DNA of 64,000 nucleotides from Lachnospiraceae bacterium (lineage in GTDB: Bacteria > Bacillota > Clostridia > Lachnospirales > Lachnospiraceae). The stretch is taken from the NCBI GenBank assembly GCA_017624835.1, contig JAGAMG010000011.1, positions 62,001-126,000 of the forward strand, in the 5' to 3' direction. Shown piece by piece: positions 35,100 through 44,951 of the stretch. Made by a program: the position numbers and the translations under genes. The notes under the pieces were generated by a model that did no database searches, was not told the origin of the DNA, and was given only the letters and a program-made list of their open reading frames with translations. Position 1 is the first letter of the stretch. Each line of letters starts with the position of its first letter.

Positions 35100-35837
35100 T
35101 TATACTGTTGTACCGCCGTTTTCTGAGCCCTCGGTTCCTTCTGCATTATTCTCAGAACCTTCTGCATTTTCAGTATCCTTGTTTTGATTATCCTGTGACT
35201 CTGCAAGTCTCAGTTCTTTAACCTTGGCAATATATTTCTCCAGAATTGTAACAACATCCTTTGCCACAAAGGTCTTCTCATAATCATTCATTCCGTTATA
35301 GGTCTTTTCCAATTCATCCACCTTATCTGCATCTGCAAGACCAAGTCCCATAATATTAGGAAGCTTATTCACTGCCACATTGAAATCATATGCCTTATTA
35401 TAAGCATCCAAATAGGTTCCGTCTGCAACGGTATCAAGGTCATCCAATGCATAGAGCTGTTCTTCAATGGATAAATATGCTTTATTATTTTCATAAACCA
35501 CATAATCCACTTTACCCTGCACCAGATTTGTTACTCCCTTAGAATCAGTGGTCTTTACATAAACCTGCTGTCCCACCAAAGAGCTTGCTCTCTGTAAGTC
35601 CATACTTGCAGACATATTCTGCATCTGTTCTACCTGTGAGAACTGTGCATACTGGGATATATACTCCGTATTAGAGGTAGGCTGTAAGGGATCCTGATAT
35701 TTCATCTGTGCAACCAAAAGCTGCAAAAAGGCTTCCTTATCCATGCTGTCATTACTGGAAACAGCTTGATTTTTCAAGGAATTCTGGGAAGTAGTTTCTA
35801 CAACCTTTCCATTTTCAACAGGTGCTACTAATGCCAT
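35100..35837 (-). CDS. flgD: Flagellar hook capping protein FlgD
   Basis: 245 residues. The FlgD N-terminal motif (DKEAFLQLLVAQMKYQDPLQP, SQYAQFSQVEQMQNMS) is clear. The C-terminal 60 residues are helical, then a Glu/Asn/Gly-rich tail (NAEGSENNAEGTEGSENGG) that is unusual for the family. FlgD caps the growing hook. I use the ATG at 35837, eight bases after AAAGGAG; the GTG three codons earlier overlaps that site. Confidence 0.93.
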   Translation of the reverse strand: MALVAPVENGKVVETTSQNSLKNQAVSSNDSMDKEAFLQLLVAQMKYQDPLQPTSNTEYISQYAQFSQVEQMQNMSASMDLQRASSLVGQQVYVKTTDSKGVTNLVQGKVDYVVYENNKAYLSIEEQLYALDDLDTVADGTYLDAYNKAYDFNVAVNKLPNIMGLGLADADKVDELEKTYNGMNDYEKTFVAKDVVTILEKYIAKVKELRLAESQDNQNKDTENAEGSENNAEGTEGSENGGTTV

Positions 35838-35876
35838 GTTTTTCACTCCTTTCTAAAATATAATTTTCTTAATCTC

Positions 35877-37274
35877 TTACGCGGTGTAATCCACCGTATT
35901 ACCATTTGCGGTCATCATCTCAGCTACCAGATTATCTTCCTGGGACAATTCTTCCGCCTCTTCTAAGCCGGACAGTTCATTCAAATTAATCCGCCTGGTT
36001 CTGTTTTTCTTCTCAGGCTCTTCCTGATGACTGCCTCTGCCCTGCTCAAGATTTCTGTTAAACTCCTGGGTCTGCACGGATACTTCAATAGCTTCTACCT
36101 TTACACCCTGTTCAGCAAAATTCTCTTTCAGCTGTACCATCTGACTTTCCAAAGCTGCTTTTACCGCTTCGTTCTGAGTAATAAAATTAGCTGTAACTAC
36201 GCCGCCCTTAGAAGATACATGAATCTGAAGGGTTCCCAAATTTTCGGGATGAAGCTGCATTTCTACATCGGATACGCCGGGCTTAATCTGAATCTTCATA
36301 TAATCCATAATCTGACGCATAATATCCTGAGTATCAGCCTCCCATGCAGCACCTGTCTGCACCTGTGCCACCTCTGGTTGCATTCCGTCAAGCTTCAGAT
36401 TCTGCAGAAGCAAATTACCTGTCTGTTCACCCGAATTTCCGGCACTATGCTCTTTACCGTCTCCGGCTTTCGCACCATTTGCAGTCTCCTGTACCTTAAT
36501 TCCGGTTTCCACTTCCTGCTGCACAGTTTCCGGATTTACAACATTATTTTTTTGATTCTGCATTGCTTCCTCTGTAGTATCCGCAGTTTCCACTGTCACT
36601 TCTACTACGGGTTGCTCCGTCATGTCTGCAACATCTTCTGCTCCCAAAAGCATACCTTCAAATTGCTTTTTTGCTTCGTTAAGCATTTGAGCAAGCTGTT
36701 CTTTAGACAACTGTAACTCATTGCCCACTTCACTAAGCAAGGTTTGCTGTGCATCCATTAACTGCTTGAAATCAGCATACATTTCCTCATTCATTAACAA
36801 TGCCATGGTATCCTGTGCACCGGACAGCTTCAACAGCAAGGCACTTAACTGCTCCGGATTCAATATATCCAAAGTAGTCATGTTCATGGCTTCCATGGTA
36901 AGACTCAGTTCTTCTACAGTCATCCCAAAAGCATCCGCTACCTGCTGCATCATATCCGTTGCCGCAGTTCCCAATACTTCCATAGCTTCTTGGGTCTGTT
37001 CCTCAGTTAATTCGGTATTCTCCGCCTTAGGCTTTTCCGTCTCCTTTACAGGCTTACGCACTGTTTCCTGAGCCTTACGAGCCTCTTCCTGAGGATTTAC
37101 CTTCTTGGTGTCCACTGTAGAATTTTCCTTTTCAGACTCAAAAGAATTCTGAGTAGTCTGATGATTCCATACACTTTGAAAGCTTACCTGTGCTGTTTCA
37201 CTTGCCGCCTTTATGCTGTTAGGCATTTCAGGGCTTAACACGGTAGTTACATCTTTGATAGATGTGGTTCTCAT
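35877..37274 (-). CDS. fliK: Flagellar hook-length control protein FliK
   Basis: 465 residues. The N-terminal two thirds are Gln/Glu/Thr-rich and low complexity, as in other FliK rulers. The C-terminal domain (LHPENLGTLQIHVSSKGGVVTANFITQNEAVKAALESQ) is the Flg_hook domain that contacts FlhB to switch export. A lysine/arginine-rich segment (EEPEKKNRTRRINLNE) follows. The ribosome site is AAGGAGG. It precedes flgD by 30 bp. Confidence 0.93.
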   Translation of the reverse strand: MRTTSIKDVTTVLSPEMPNSIKAASETAQVSFQSVWNHQTTQNSFESEKENSTVDTKKVNPQEEARKAQETVRKPVKETEKPKAENTELTEEQTQEAMEVLGTAATDMMQQVADAFGMTVEELSLTMEAMNMTTLDILNPEQLSALLLKLSGAQDTMALLMNEEMYADFKQLMDAQQTLLSEVGNELQLSKEQLAQMLNEAKKQFEGMLLGAEDVADMTEQPVVEVTVETADTTEEAMQNQKNNVVNPETVQQEVETGIKVQETANGAKAGDGKEHSAGNSGEQTGNLLLQNLKLDGMQPEVAQVQTGAAWEADTQDIMRQIMDYMKIQIKPGVSDVEMQLHPENLGTLQIHVSSKGGVVTANFITQNEAVKAALESQMVQLKENFAEQGVKVEAIEVSVQTQEFNRNLEQGRGSHQEEPEKKNRTRRINLNELSGLEEAEELSQEDNLVAEMMTANGNTVDYTA

Positions 37275-37309
37275 TTGTTTCCTCCTTTCTTCAGATTTTT
37301 ATATAAAGA

Positions 37310-37338
37310 ATAATATCCCTGTCTGCATTTTCCTGCAA
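37310..37338 (-). promoter_or_regulatory. Possible internal promoter before fliK
   Basis: TTGCAG (37333-37338), 17 bases, TATTAT (37310-37315) in the 104-bp gap between the YlxF/MotE-like gene and fliK. This is one of the larger gaps in the locus. Confidence 0.35.
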
Positions 37339-37378
37339 AAACAATAGATACTATTTTTTATATCAGTTTTTCAATATC

Positions 37379-38257
37379 CTATTTCGTTTCAGGATTCAAT
37401 ATTTTGGTCAACTTACCGGCAACCTCCGCATCCATAACACCCATGATAGCGCCTCGTTCCTCGGCATTCATGACTCTTAAAATTCTGGCAACCAGTTCCA
37501 AATCATTTTCCATTGCTTCAAAGATACCAGCCGCCTGCTTCGGCTTCATTTGAGAATAGGTTGATGCATAATCCTGAATCTCCTGACTCTCTTCTAACTG
37601 TACCACTACCTGTTTATAGATATGCTCGGCAATTGCAGGACTCATTTCTTCATAATATTTACGGAACTCCTCTGCACCGGGTCCTTTTTCCGCATAAACC
37701 ACTTCTTCATAAAATTCTGTTCGAATTCTCTGGAAATCCACCTGTGCTGCTTCAAATTCCTGTAAACGAAGCACTTCCGCTTTCAGTGTATTTAATTCCT
37801 CATCCTTAGCTGCGGATGAAGTCTGTAAGCTTTCTATTTGCAGCTCCAATGCCTTAATCTGCGCCACAGCTTCGGGAAGACTGGTATAACCCCCATAGCT
37901 TTCCGTATCCGCAGTCTCTGTCAATGGTGTATTGGGTAAAATTTTATTTACCACAGGTACATCCTTAAGGATGGGCGTAAAAACAGAGCTTCCCAAACCG
38001 CCAATATCCAATTTTATAACAACACAAACCACAGCCAGCCAGATAATAACAATAAAAAGTGTGGCACCAAAGGTAAGCAAACCATTGCTTTCTTCTTCCT
38101 CTGAAAGCGCCTCTTCCTGCCTTGCAATTTCCTTAGCCCTGCGTTTTGCTTCCTTTCGTTGGGAGCGTTGCTCTTTTTTTAATTGTTTTCTTTCATTCTG
38201 CAAGCGACTCTTTTCTGATTGTGCCGCTAATTCTTCCGGTGTCATTTCTCTTGCCAT
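37379..38257 (-). CDS. YlxF/MotE-like flagellar protein with MgtE-N-like domain
   Basis: 292 residues. A basic, charged cytoplasmic N-terminus (about 1-62) precedes one membrane helix (LTFGATLFIVIIWLAVVCVVI). A coiled coil follows (about 120-175). The C-terminal region resembles an MgtE N-domain (YSQMKPKQAAGIFEAMENDLELVARILRVM). It lies between fliJ and fliK, as ylxF does in B. subtilis. MotE proteins in other bacteria chaperone MotC; the exact role of YlxF is not settled. It overlaps fliJ by one base. Confidence 0.8.
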   Translation of the reverse strand: MAREMTPEELAAQSEKSRLQNERKQLKKEQRSQRKEAKRRAKEIARQEEALSEEEESNGLLTFGATLFIVIIWLAVVCVVIKLDIGGLGSSVFTPILKDVPVVNKILPNTPLTETADTESYGGYTSLPEAVAQIKALELQIESLQTSSAAKDEELNTLKAEVLRLQEFEAAQVDFQRIRTEFYEEVVYAEKGPGAEEFRKYYEEMSPAIAEHIYKQVVVQLEESQEIQDYASTYSQMKPKQAAGIFEAMENDLELVARILRVMNAEERGAIMGVMDAEVAGKLTKILNPETK

Positions 38258-38712
38258 TATTCCTTCACCTGCCGCTTCTGACCATAGGTATAACTAGTCA
38301 GTTCATCCACAGCCTTACCTTCCTGTCTGTTTTCTTCCTGCAGAAAACTTTCAAATGCTTTTTCCCTCAATGTTTCATGCATCTTGCGTTCCTTCATCAC
38401 CTCTGCAAGCTGCTCTCTGGCATACTCCACTCTGGCCTCTGCACGTTTTACCTGATTCTTTTGCTCTACTATGTACTGCTCCATCATTAATATGGCATTT
38501 TTATTGTCCTCAATATCCCTAACATGCAAAGCACCCATCAAAAGCCCCCTTGCCTCTTCTTCATAGGCTTCCTTGCGGCCATATAAACCAGAAAGCTTTT
38601 GTTCTTCCTCATTTAATGCATTCTGAGCCGCTGAAAACTCCTGCTTTGCCTGTGTTTCCATCTTAAGCTTTATATTCAGAATACTCTGCATGGAATATTG
38701 AAACTTTGCCAT
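38257..38712 (-). CDS. fliJ: Flagellar export protein FliJ
   Basis: 151 residues, one long alpha-helical coiled coil (FQYSMQSILNIKLKMETQAK ... RAEARVEYAREQLAEVMKER), the FliJ pattern. It is the stalk-like component that links the FliI ATPase with FlhA. It starts 2 bp after fliI. Confidence 0.92.
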   Translation of the reverse strand: MAKFQYSMQSILNIKLKMETQAKQEFSAAQNALNEEEQKLSGLYGRKEAYEEEARGLLMGALHVRDIEDNKNAILMMEQYIVEQKNQVKRAEARVEYAREQLAEVMKERKMHETLREKAFESFLQEENRQEGKAVDELTSYTYGQKRQVKE

Positions 38713-38714
38713 TA

Positions 38715-40049
38715 CTATTTATCCTCAAAAAGTGCTTTCATCATTTCCACACTTTCTTCAAATCCATATTTTTCTTCCACATCCTGACGCAAAAATTCAT
38801 TTACCGCATCAATCTTGGAAATCGCATAATCAATGGATGGATTACTTCCACTCTTATACGCTCCGATATTAATCAAATCTTCTGCCTCATTATATGTAGC
38901 AAGAACATTTTTCAGCTTACCGGCAGCCTGCTTGTGCTCCTTCTCTGCAATCTGACTCATACATCGGGAAATACTCTGCAAAATATCAATTGCAGGATAA
39001 TGATTTTTATGTCCCAGCTTACGATTCAACATAATATGTCCATCCAAAATACTTCTGGCTGTATCCGTAATGGGTTCATTAAAATCATCACCATCTACAA
39101 GGACAGTATATAATCCGGTAATAGAGCCTTTAGAAGCACGTCCTGCACGCTCCAACAGCTTGGGCATTTCTGAATATACACTGGGCGGATATCCTCGGGT
39201 TACCGGTGGTTCCCCACTGGCCAAGCCAATCTCTCTCTGAGCCATGGAAAAACGCGTCAGGGAATCCATCATTAAAAGTACATCCTTACCCTGATCTCTG
39301 AAAAACTCAGCAATCGCTGTAGCCGTCTGAGCAGCCTTTTTACGTTCCAGTGCCGGTCTGTCCGAAGTAGCAACCACTACAATTGACCGCTTCATACCTT
39401 CTTCACCCAAATCACGTTCAATAAACTCTCTTACCTCTCTGCCACGCTCACCAATCAAAGCTATTACATTAATATCAGCCTTTGTATTTCTTGCAAACAT
39501 ACCCATCAAGGTGGATTTTCCTACACCTGAGCCTGCAAAAATACCAATACGCTGTCCCTTACCCACTGTAATCAGACCATCCACAGCCTTCACTCCAAGG
39601 GGAAGTACTTCATCAATAATGGCTCTGCTCATAGGTGCCGGTGGTGTTGCTTCCACCAAGTAATTGGCTCCTTCAATCTGGGTTCCGTCTATTGCTTTCC
39701 CCAAACCATTTAATGCCTTTCCCAACAGCTGCTCACTTACCTTAACGGTTAATGGCGCACCCGTATTTTCTACAATACAGCCCAATCCGATTCCATCCAC
39801 TGCATCATAGGGCATCAAAAGTGTTTTTCTGTCTTTAAATCCAACCACTTCAGCAAAAATGGGCTTTATCTCTTCCCCATCTTCTGCTTCCGGTAAAATA
39901 CGACATATATCACCCAATTTTGCATCAGGCCCCGCCGACTCAATGGTAAGACCTACCACATTTACAACCTTACCCATTTTACGAAAAAAGGTTTTATCTA
40001 TTATTTTATTGTATTTTTGAAAATCGATTATCTTATTCAAGCTATTCAC
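38715..40049 (-). CDS. fliI: Flagellum-specific ATP synthase FliI
   Basis: 444 residues, related to the F1 beta subunit. Walker A is GIFAGSGVGKSTLMG near 168-182, and Walker B is in DVLLMMDSLTRF. The family TGLYTVLVDGDDFNEPI segment is present. It powers unfolding and delivery of export substrates with FliH. The GTG at 40049 is used; a TTG three codons later has a better placed AGGTGA site and may be the true start. Confidence 0.97.
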   Translation of the reverse strand: MNSLNKIIDFQKYNKIIDKTFFRKMGKVVNVVGLTIESAGPDAKLGDICRILPEAEDGEEIKPIFAEVVGFKDRKTLLMPYDAVDGIGLGCIVENTGAPLTVKVSEQLLGKALNGLGKAIDGTQIEGANYLVEATPPAPMSRAIIDEVLPLGVKAVDGLITVGKGQRIGIFAGSGVGKSTLMGMFARNTKADINVIALIGERGREVREFIERDLGEEGMKRSIVVVATSDRPALERKKAAQTATAIAEFFRDQGKDVLLMMDSLTRFSMAQREIGLASGEPPVTRGYPPSVYSEMPKLLERAGRASKGSITGLYTVLVDGDDFNEPITDTARSILDGHIMLNRKLGHKNHYPAIDILQSISRCMSQIAEKEHKQAAGKLKNVLATYNEAEDLINIGAYKSGSNPSIDYAISKIDAVNEFLRQDVEEKYGFEESVEMMKALFEDK

Positions 40050-40065
40050 CTAAATGACACTTCAC

Positions 40066-40911
40066 TTATTTTTCATAAGACAATAATTTTAATTTTTGCC
40101 TTAATTCCACAAGCTGAGTTCCCAAACCACAATCAAAAATACCACCCTCTGTTTCTATCAGGCATTCATTTGCGGCAAGTGTCACATCTTCCACAATTTC
40201 TACTGTACTGTTAGGGGAAATAGCCCCTTCCATAACCTCTGCTTTATGTTCACTGACATAGGAGAAATCTTCTTTTGATACATGAACCAAAAAGTCACGA
40301 TTTCCTTCCGTTTTACGCATGGTAGATGCAATCAAATGACACAGAATTTCCTTTTGCGTCTGAAGCTCCACTCCAAAAATGTGCTCATAAATACCGGTTA
40401 TGGTATCCACAAATTGGGGTTCTAACTCATCCAATAATTGCTGGTATTCTCTTTCCAACAATCTATTCTTCTCAGCATATTCTGCTTCCAGTCTGGCAGC
40501 TTCCTTTCTGGTCTGTTCCATACCTTCTGCATATCCCTGCTGTCTGGCCTGTTCTAACACCTGAGTTTTTTCCTGTTCTGCTGAAGAAGCTGCAAGCTGC
40601 TTGATTTCCTCTGCTTGGGCATTGGCATTGGCAATAATTTCCTCCGCCTCCAGCCTTACCTGTTCCAGGTAGTTTTCTGCATCTGCACCGGATTTGATTA
40701 CATTGCTATGTATACCATCTTCGTCATTAAGTAACCCATCCGTTTCAACAACCTCTGCTGTAAGTCCGGAAACAAATCCATCTCCCGTAGACTGCTGATT
40801 CAGAATCCCCAATGCCTCCAACCGCTTTAACATTAATTCATTTACATTAATGACTCTTGCATCATCCTGCGTTAAATTCGTATAACCACTTTTTAACAGA
40901 TTACTAGACAA
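40066..40911 (-). CDS. fliH: Flagellar export regulator FliH
   Basis: 281 residues. The N-terminus (SSNLLKSGYTN, VINVNELMLKRLE) is followed by a long Ala/Glu/Gln-rich helix (about 90-160) and the C-terminal FliH/V-ATPase E-like domain. It inhibits and positions FliI. I use the TTG at 40911: GGAGGTGA lies eight bases upstream, whereas the GTG at 40950 lies inside fliG without a ribosome site. The start codon overlaps the fliG stop. Confidence 0.88.
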   Translation of the reverse strand: MSSNLLKSGYTNLTQDDARVINVNELMLKRLEALGILNQQSTGDGFVSGLTAEVVETDGLLNDEDGIHSNVIKSGADAENYLEQVRLEAEEIIANANAQAEEIKQLAASSAEQEKTQVLEQARQQGYAEGMEQTRKEAARLEAEYAEKNRLLEREYQQLLDELEPQFVDTITGIYEHIFGVELQTQKEILCHLIASTMRKTEGNRDFLVHVSKEDFSYVSEHKAEVMEGAISPNSTVEIVEDVTLAANECLIETEGGIFDCGLGTQLVELRQKLKLLSYEK

Positions 40912-41923
40912 TGATTTCGTCACCTCCACCTCTGGAAATAACAATTTCACCGGAATCCTCCAGCTTACGGATAATATTTACAATCTTCTGCTGTGCTTCT
41001 TCCACGTCCTTCATACGAACAGGACCCATGAATTCCATATCTTCCTTAATCATAACAGCAAGACGCTTGGACATGTTATTGAAAATCGCTGTCTGTACCT
41101 GTTCATTTGCACCCTTAAGTGCAATTGCAAGGTCATTATTATCCACATCACGAAGCACTCTCTGAATCGCTCTGTCATCCAACAAGAGAATATCTTCAAA
41201 TACGAACATCTTCTTACGGATTTCATCAGCAAGCTCGGGCTCTTCGATTTCCAAGGTTTCCATAATATGCTTCTCTGTACCACGGTCTACGGTATTCAAA
41301 ATTTCTACAACCGCATCCACACCACCAATAATGGTGTAGTCCTGATTTACCAGACTTGCTAACTTGGATTCCAACACTTTTTCCACTTCCTTGATTACAT
41401 CCGGGCTGGTTCTGTCCATTACCGCAATACGTCTTGCTACCTCAGCCTGTCTGTCAGGAGGCAATGCAGAAATAATCATAGCTGCCTGTCCCGAAGAGAG
41501 ATAGGACAAAATCAAAGCAATGGTCTGAGGATGTTCGTCCTGAATAAAATTTATCAACTGAGAAGCATCCGTCTTACGCACAAACTCGAAAGGCTTTACC
41601 TGCAGTGATGCTGTCAGCTTGCCGATAACATCCATTGCCTTCTCGGAGCCCAATGCCTTTTCCAAAAGTTCCTTTGCATAGGTAATACCGCCTTCTGCAA
41701 TATACTGCTGTGCAAGACACACTTCATAAAATTCATTAATAACTTCTTCTTTCACCTGAGGAGTAACACTTCTGGTGTTTGCAATTTCCAAGGTGAGTTC
41801 TTCTATTTCTTCTTCTTTTAAATGCTTAAAGATACCTGCGGAACGTTCGGGTCCCAGAGAAATCAACAAAATTGCTGCTTTCTGAAGTCCCGATATACCG
41901 TTTTCTCTTGCTGCTCTAGCCAT
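40904..41923 (-). CDS. fliG: Flagellar motor switch protein FliG
   Basis: 339 residues in three domains. The N-terminal region (LQKAAILLISLGPERSAGIFKHL) binds FliF. The middle carries the EHPQTIALILSYL motif. The C-terminal torque helix has MKDVEEAQQKIVNIIRKLEDSGEI, and the charged torque residues lie in DDRAIQRVLRDVDNNDLAIALKG. It starts 15 bp after fliF. Length and motifs are normal. Confidence 0.98.
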   Translation of the reverse strand: MARAARENGISGLQKAAILLISLGPERSAGIFKHLKEEEIEELTLEIANTRSVTPQVKEEVINEFYEVCLAQQYIAEGGITYAKELLEKALGSEKAMDVIGKLTASLQVKPFEFVRKTDASQLINFIQDEHPQTIALILSYLSSGQAAMIISALPPDRQAEVARRIAVMDRTSPDVIKEVEKVLESKLASLVNQDYTIIGGVDAVVEILNTVDRGTEKHIMETLEIEEPELADEIRKKMFVFEDILLLDDRAIQRVLRDVDNNDLAIALKGANEQVQTAIFNNMSKRLAVMIKEDMEFMGPVRMKDVEEAQQKIVNIIRKLEDSGEIVISRGGGDEIIV

Positions 41924-41938
41924 AGTCCGTTTCCTCCT

Positions 41939-43552
41939 TTAACCCCAATCCTCATTCAGCCAATTTCGTAACAAAGCAGCTGCCAATTCAGGATTATCAT
42001 CCACAAACTTCTCAATCAGCTTGCGTGTTTCTGACTTAGCTTCCACTTCAATATTGTCTAATTCAGATTCAGGCGTGGACTGTAACAGGCTTTCCACAGA
42101 AAGTTCTTCCTCGGATTCCACTTCCTGACCGCTTCTCATGCTTCTGAGTACCACAATTGCAAGCAATGCTAAAATTACAATCAGCATAATAACGCTTAAA
42201 GTACTCTGCCATGAAATTGCCAAGCCTTCCTTATCATAAAAAATCGGACTTTCATAAGCGATAATAGTAATACTTTCCTGATTAATACCGGTAGCATCCG
42301 CAATCAGCTTGTACAGTTCGGGATCTACCTCACGCTTTACATCGGCCTTATTTGCTTCCTTATATTCCTCCCATGTAATGCCATCCAAAAGTCCCTGATT
42401 TTCAATAGTTTCCTCATAAATTTCCTTAAAGGTAATAGCTGAAATGGACACAGAGGATGAACTATATTTAATAGCCCCCGCCGGTGTATCCTTACTTAAA
42501 AGGGATTCATTGGGCAGATAATCAACTAAGGTCTCTTCCTGAGAGGAATTACTGCTACTGGAATCGGGAGATACATAAGTAGTACCATCCGTTGAATCCG
42601 TACCGCCGTTACTGTCAGTACCGGGAATTCCGCCACCATCGCTGGTATTTTCAGACTCGAAGGTTTCTTTATGAGCTATCATACCTTCTTCTCTGCCGTC
42701 ATTTGCGTAATATTCTTTCACAGTCTCCTGATAATTTGCAAAATCCATATCAAGATGACTGGTTACTTCTACGCTGTTAAACTGATTGGTTCCGTAAAGT
42801 ACCTTCTTTACCTGATTGGCAACATAGGATTCTGCCTGATTCTGCAATTCCTGCATGGAGCTGGCAATACCAGCGGTACTGTAATCATCTCCACCGGTAA
42901 ACAACAGATTAGAATCCGAATCCAAAATGGTAATGTTTGCAGTAGTGTCATTACCCAAAATAGTTGCTGCCGCTCTTGCCATATTTGCTGCATTCGCAGA
43001 AGTAAAGGTTCCGTCCAATTCCAATTGGATGTAAGCAGAGCTTTCTTCTTTTTTAGCAGCCAAAGTGCCATCTTGAACAGCCAAATCAAGATGGACTCTT
43101 ACGCTTTTAACAGCAGACATACAACTAAAGGTTTCTGTAATATAACTTTCCAAATATGCCTTATATAATTTTTCCTTATCCGACGCTGTAGTGGACATGC
43201 TTCCGCTCAAGAAGTCTTCCAATTTCACACCGGAAGGCATAACTCCCGCAGATGCAATGGCAAGATTTGCCTGTGACTCCTGACTCGCCTCTACTTCAAT
43301 CTTTAATCCATCAGAGGACTCCACATGTTCAATCCCTGCGCTCTCCAAAGCCTCCACTACTTCTGCTGCCTGTTCCGCATCCTCACAGGTCACCAAATGT
43401 ACATACTTTGGTTGCGACATAAAATACATAAAAATCGCAAACGCAAAAATGATAACAGCCCCTATACCGATAATAATGCTCTTTTGTTTGGAGGTGAACT
43501 TATTCCACCACTCCATTATTTTAGCAGGTATTTCCCTCAACCTGTCTGCCAT
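41939..43552 (-). CDS. fliF: Flagellar MS-ring protein FliF
   Basis: 537 residues. The first helix (IIIGIGAVIIFAFAIFMYFM), the YscJ/FliF domain (AEQAAEVVEALESAGIEHV ... VRVHLDL), a Ser/Thr/Gly-rich disordered stretch (about 305-340), the second helix (LSVIMLIVILALLAIVVL), and a C-terminal FliG-binding tail (VDDNPELAAALLRNWL) are all present. It forms the MS ring that nucleates the flagellum. Confidence 0.97.
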   Translation of the reverse strand: MADRLREIPAKIMEWWNKFTSKQKSIIIGIGAVIIFAFAIFMYFMSQPKYVHLVTCEDAEQAAEVVEALESAGIEHVESSDGLKIEVEASQESQANLAIASAGVMPSGVKLEDFLSGSMSTTASDKEKLYKAYLESYITETFSCMSAVKSVRVHLDLAVQDGTLAAKKEESSAYIQLELDGTFTSANAANMARAAATILGNDTTANITILDSDSNLLFTGGDDYSTAGIASSMQELQNQAESYVANQVKKVLYGTNQFNSVEVTSHLDMDFANYQETVKEYYANDGREEGMIAHKETFESENTSDGGGIPGTDSNGGTDSTDGTTYVSPDSSSSNSSQEETLVDYLPNESLLSKDTPAGAIKYSSSSVSISAITFKEIYEETIENQGLLDGITWEEYKEANKADVKREVDPELYKLIADATGINQESITIIAYESPIFYDKEGLAISWQSTLSVIMLIVILALLAIVVLRSMRSGQEVESEEELSVESLLQSTPESELDNIEVEAKSETRKLIEKFVDDNPELAAALLRNWLNEDWG

Positions 43553-43623
43553 GGTATTTCTCCCCAGCTTTCTTAAGTATTTCTATTTATTCTGAATCGA
43601 TAACACGATTCTCACACAGATTA

Positions 43624-43965
43624 TTAAATCTGCATCTGCATTAATTCCTTATAAGCCTCAAGCACCTTATCTCTGATAGCCACTGTATACTGTAATGCTG
43701 TAGATGCCTTTTGTAAAGCTATGGACAAATCATGTGTATTTTCTGTTTCTCCCAAAGCAAATCTGATTTCCTCATTCTCCGCATCGGAAAGATAACTGTT
43801 TGTAGTCTTTAAATTATCCATTGCTGAACTGAGGAAAGAATCAAACAAGGTTCCCTCCGCCTTATCCGTCTTCCCTGCCAGTGTTCCTGTCAGTGTTGAT
43901 GGATCAATCTTTAAAGTATTGCCCAAACCATTTAAATTCAACGCGCTAATTGATGTCAAATCCAT
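43624..43965 (-). CDS. fliE: Flagellar hook-basal body protein FliE
   Basis: 113 residues. The C-terminal motif (HDLSIALQKASTALQYTVAIRDKVLEAYKELMQM) is the FliE signature. It links the MS ring to the rod. It lies 35 bp after flgC and 71 bp before fliF. Confidence 0.95.
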   Translation of the reverse strand: MDLTSISALNLNGLGNTLKIDPSTLTGTLAGKTDKAEGTLFDSFLSSAMDNLKTTNSYLSDAENEEIRFALGETENTHDLSIALQKASTALQYTVAIRDKVLEAYKELMQMQI

Positions 43966-44000
43966 TACTTATGTACTCCTCTCATACCAAATCCTGTTTT

Positions 44001-44456
44001 TTACTGCTGTGTAATCTGTAATCCCTGAAGCGCAATTGCCTTGCTGGCAGTAAACGCCGTGGAATTTGCTTCATAAGCTCTGCTGGCATCAATAAGATTA
44101 GTCATTTCCGTTACAATATTCACATTCGGATAGGTCACATATCCATTTTCATCTGCATCGGGATGAGCCGGATCATATACCATCTTCATCTCAGAATTGG
44201 TATCCTCATAAATCCCATCAACCTTAACACCCTGTCCGCTATATGCATTATAACCATTAGTCACATGCCCTAACACCTTATTAAAAGGAGTCTGTGAACC
44301 CTTCTGTGCAAAAGTTACCACCTTACGACGATACGGAGTACCATCCTCTGTTCTGGTAGTCTGGGCATTTGCCACATTTTCAGAAATAATATCCATACGA
44401 AGTCTCTGGGCAGTCATACCGGACGCATTTACATTAAAAGCAGAAAACATACTCAT
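44001..44456 (-). CDS. flgC: Flagellar proximal rod protein FlgC
   Basis: 151 residues. It has the N-terminal rod motif (NVNASGMTAQRLRMDIISENVANAQTT), YPNVNIVTEMTNLIDASRAYE and a C-terminal helix (ASKAIALQGLQITQ). It is a rod subunit exported early. It follows flgB by 19 bp. Confidence 0.96.
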   Translation of the reverse strand: MSMFSAFNVNASGMTAQRLRMDIISENVANAQTTRTEDGTPYRRKVVTFAQKGSQTPFNKVLGHVTNGYNAYSGQGVKVDGIYEDTNSEMKMVYDPAHPDADENGYVTYPNVNIVTEMTNLIDASRAYEANSTAFTASKAIALQGLQITQQ

Positions 44457-44475
44457 AATTCATTCCATTCCTTTC

Positions 44476-44865
44476 TTACTTTATAACAGCCTTAAGATTG
44501 GCAAATTCCTGTCTGATTCCAGCCAATAACCCTTGATATTTCAGCTGATTTTCGGCAAGATATACATTTTCATTTTCAATATCCACATTATTACCATCCA
44601 GGCGGTAAGAATAATTGGCATAATCTGTATAGGGCTTCCCTTCCAAACGTCTGGAACTTGCAGCCGCAACCTTGTCATCCATGGTTACATATCGGTTATA
44701 GCCAAGAGCCCTTTTCAATTCTGACTCAAATGCCACATCCTGTCTTTTGTAACCCGGAGTAGCAACATTTGCAATATTGTTGGAAATCGCTTCATTGCGT
44801 AACCAGCTTGCATCAGCTGCCTTGTCCAACACGTTTATGTAATCAAATGCATTCGTATTAATCAT
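44476..44865 (-). CDS. flgB: Flagellar proximal rod protein FlgB, first gene of the fla/che locus
   Basis: 129 residues. The rod motif (LRNEAISNNIANVATPGYKRQDVAFE) and NVDIENENVYLAENQLKYQGL are conserved. The ATG at 44865 is chosen because GGGAG lies seven bases upstream; a longer in-frame start at 44910 lies in the promoter region. A sigma-A-like promoter precedes it, so the main flagellar transcript probably begins here. Confidence 0.95.
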   Translation of the reverse strand: MINTNAFDYINVLDKAADASWLRNEAISNNIANVATPGYKRQDVAFESELKRALGYNRYVTMDDKVAAASSRRLEGKPYTDYANYSYRLDGNNVDIENENVYLAENQLKYQGLLAGIRQEFANLKAVIK

Positions 44866-44923
44866 AGAATAACTCCCTTCATCCATATGCATAAGACGGG
44901 GTACACCCATCCCACTCTATTCT

Positions 44924-44951
44924 ATTATACGGTTTTTCCGACAAAATACAA
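44924..44951 (-). promoter_or_regulatory. Promoter of the fla/che locus (before flgB)
   Basis: TTGTAT (44946-44951), 16 bases and a perfect TATAAT (44924-44929). It is sigma-A-like; no sigma-D motif was seen. The -35 abuts the hairpin that overlaps the codY terminator. Confidence 0.7.
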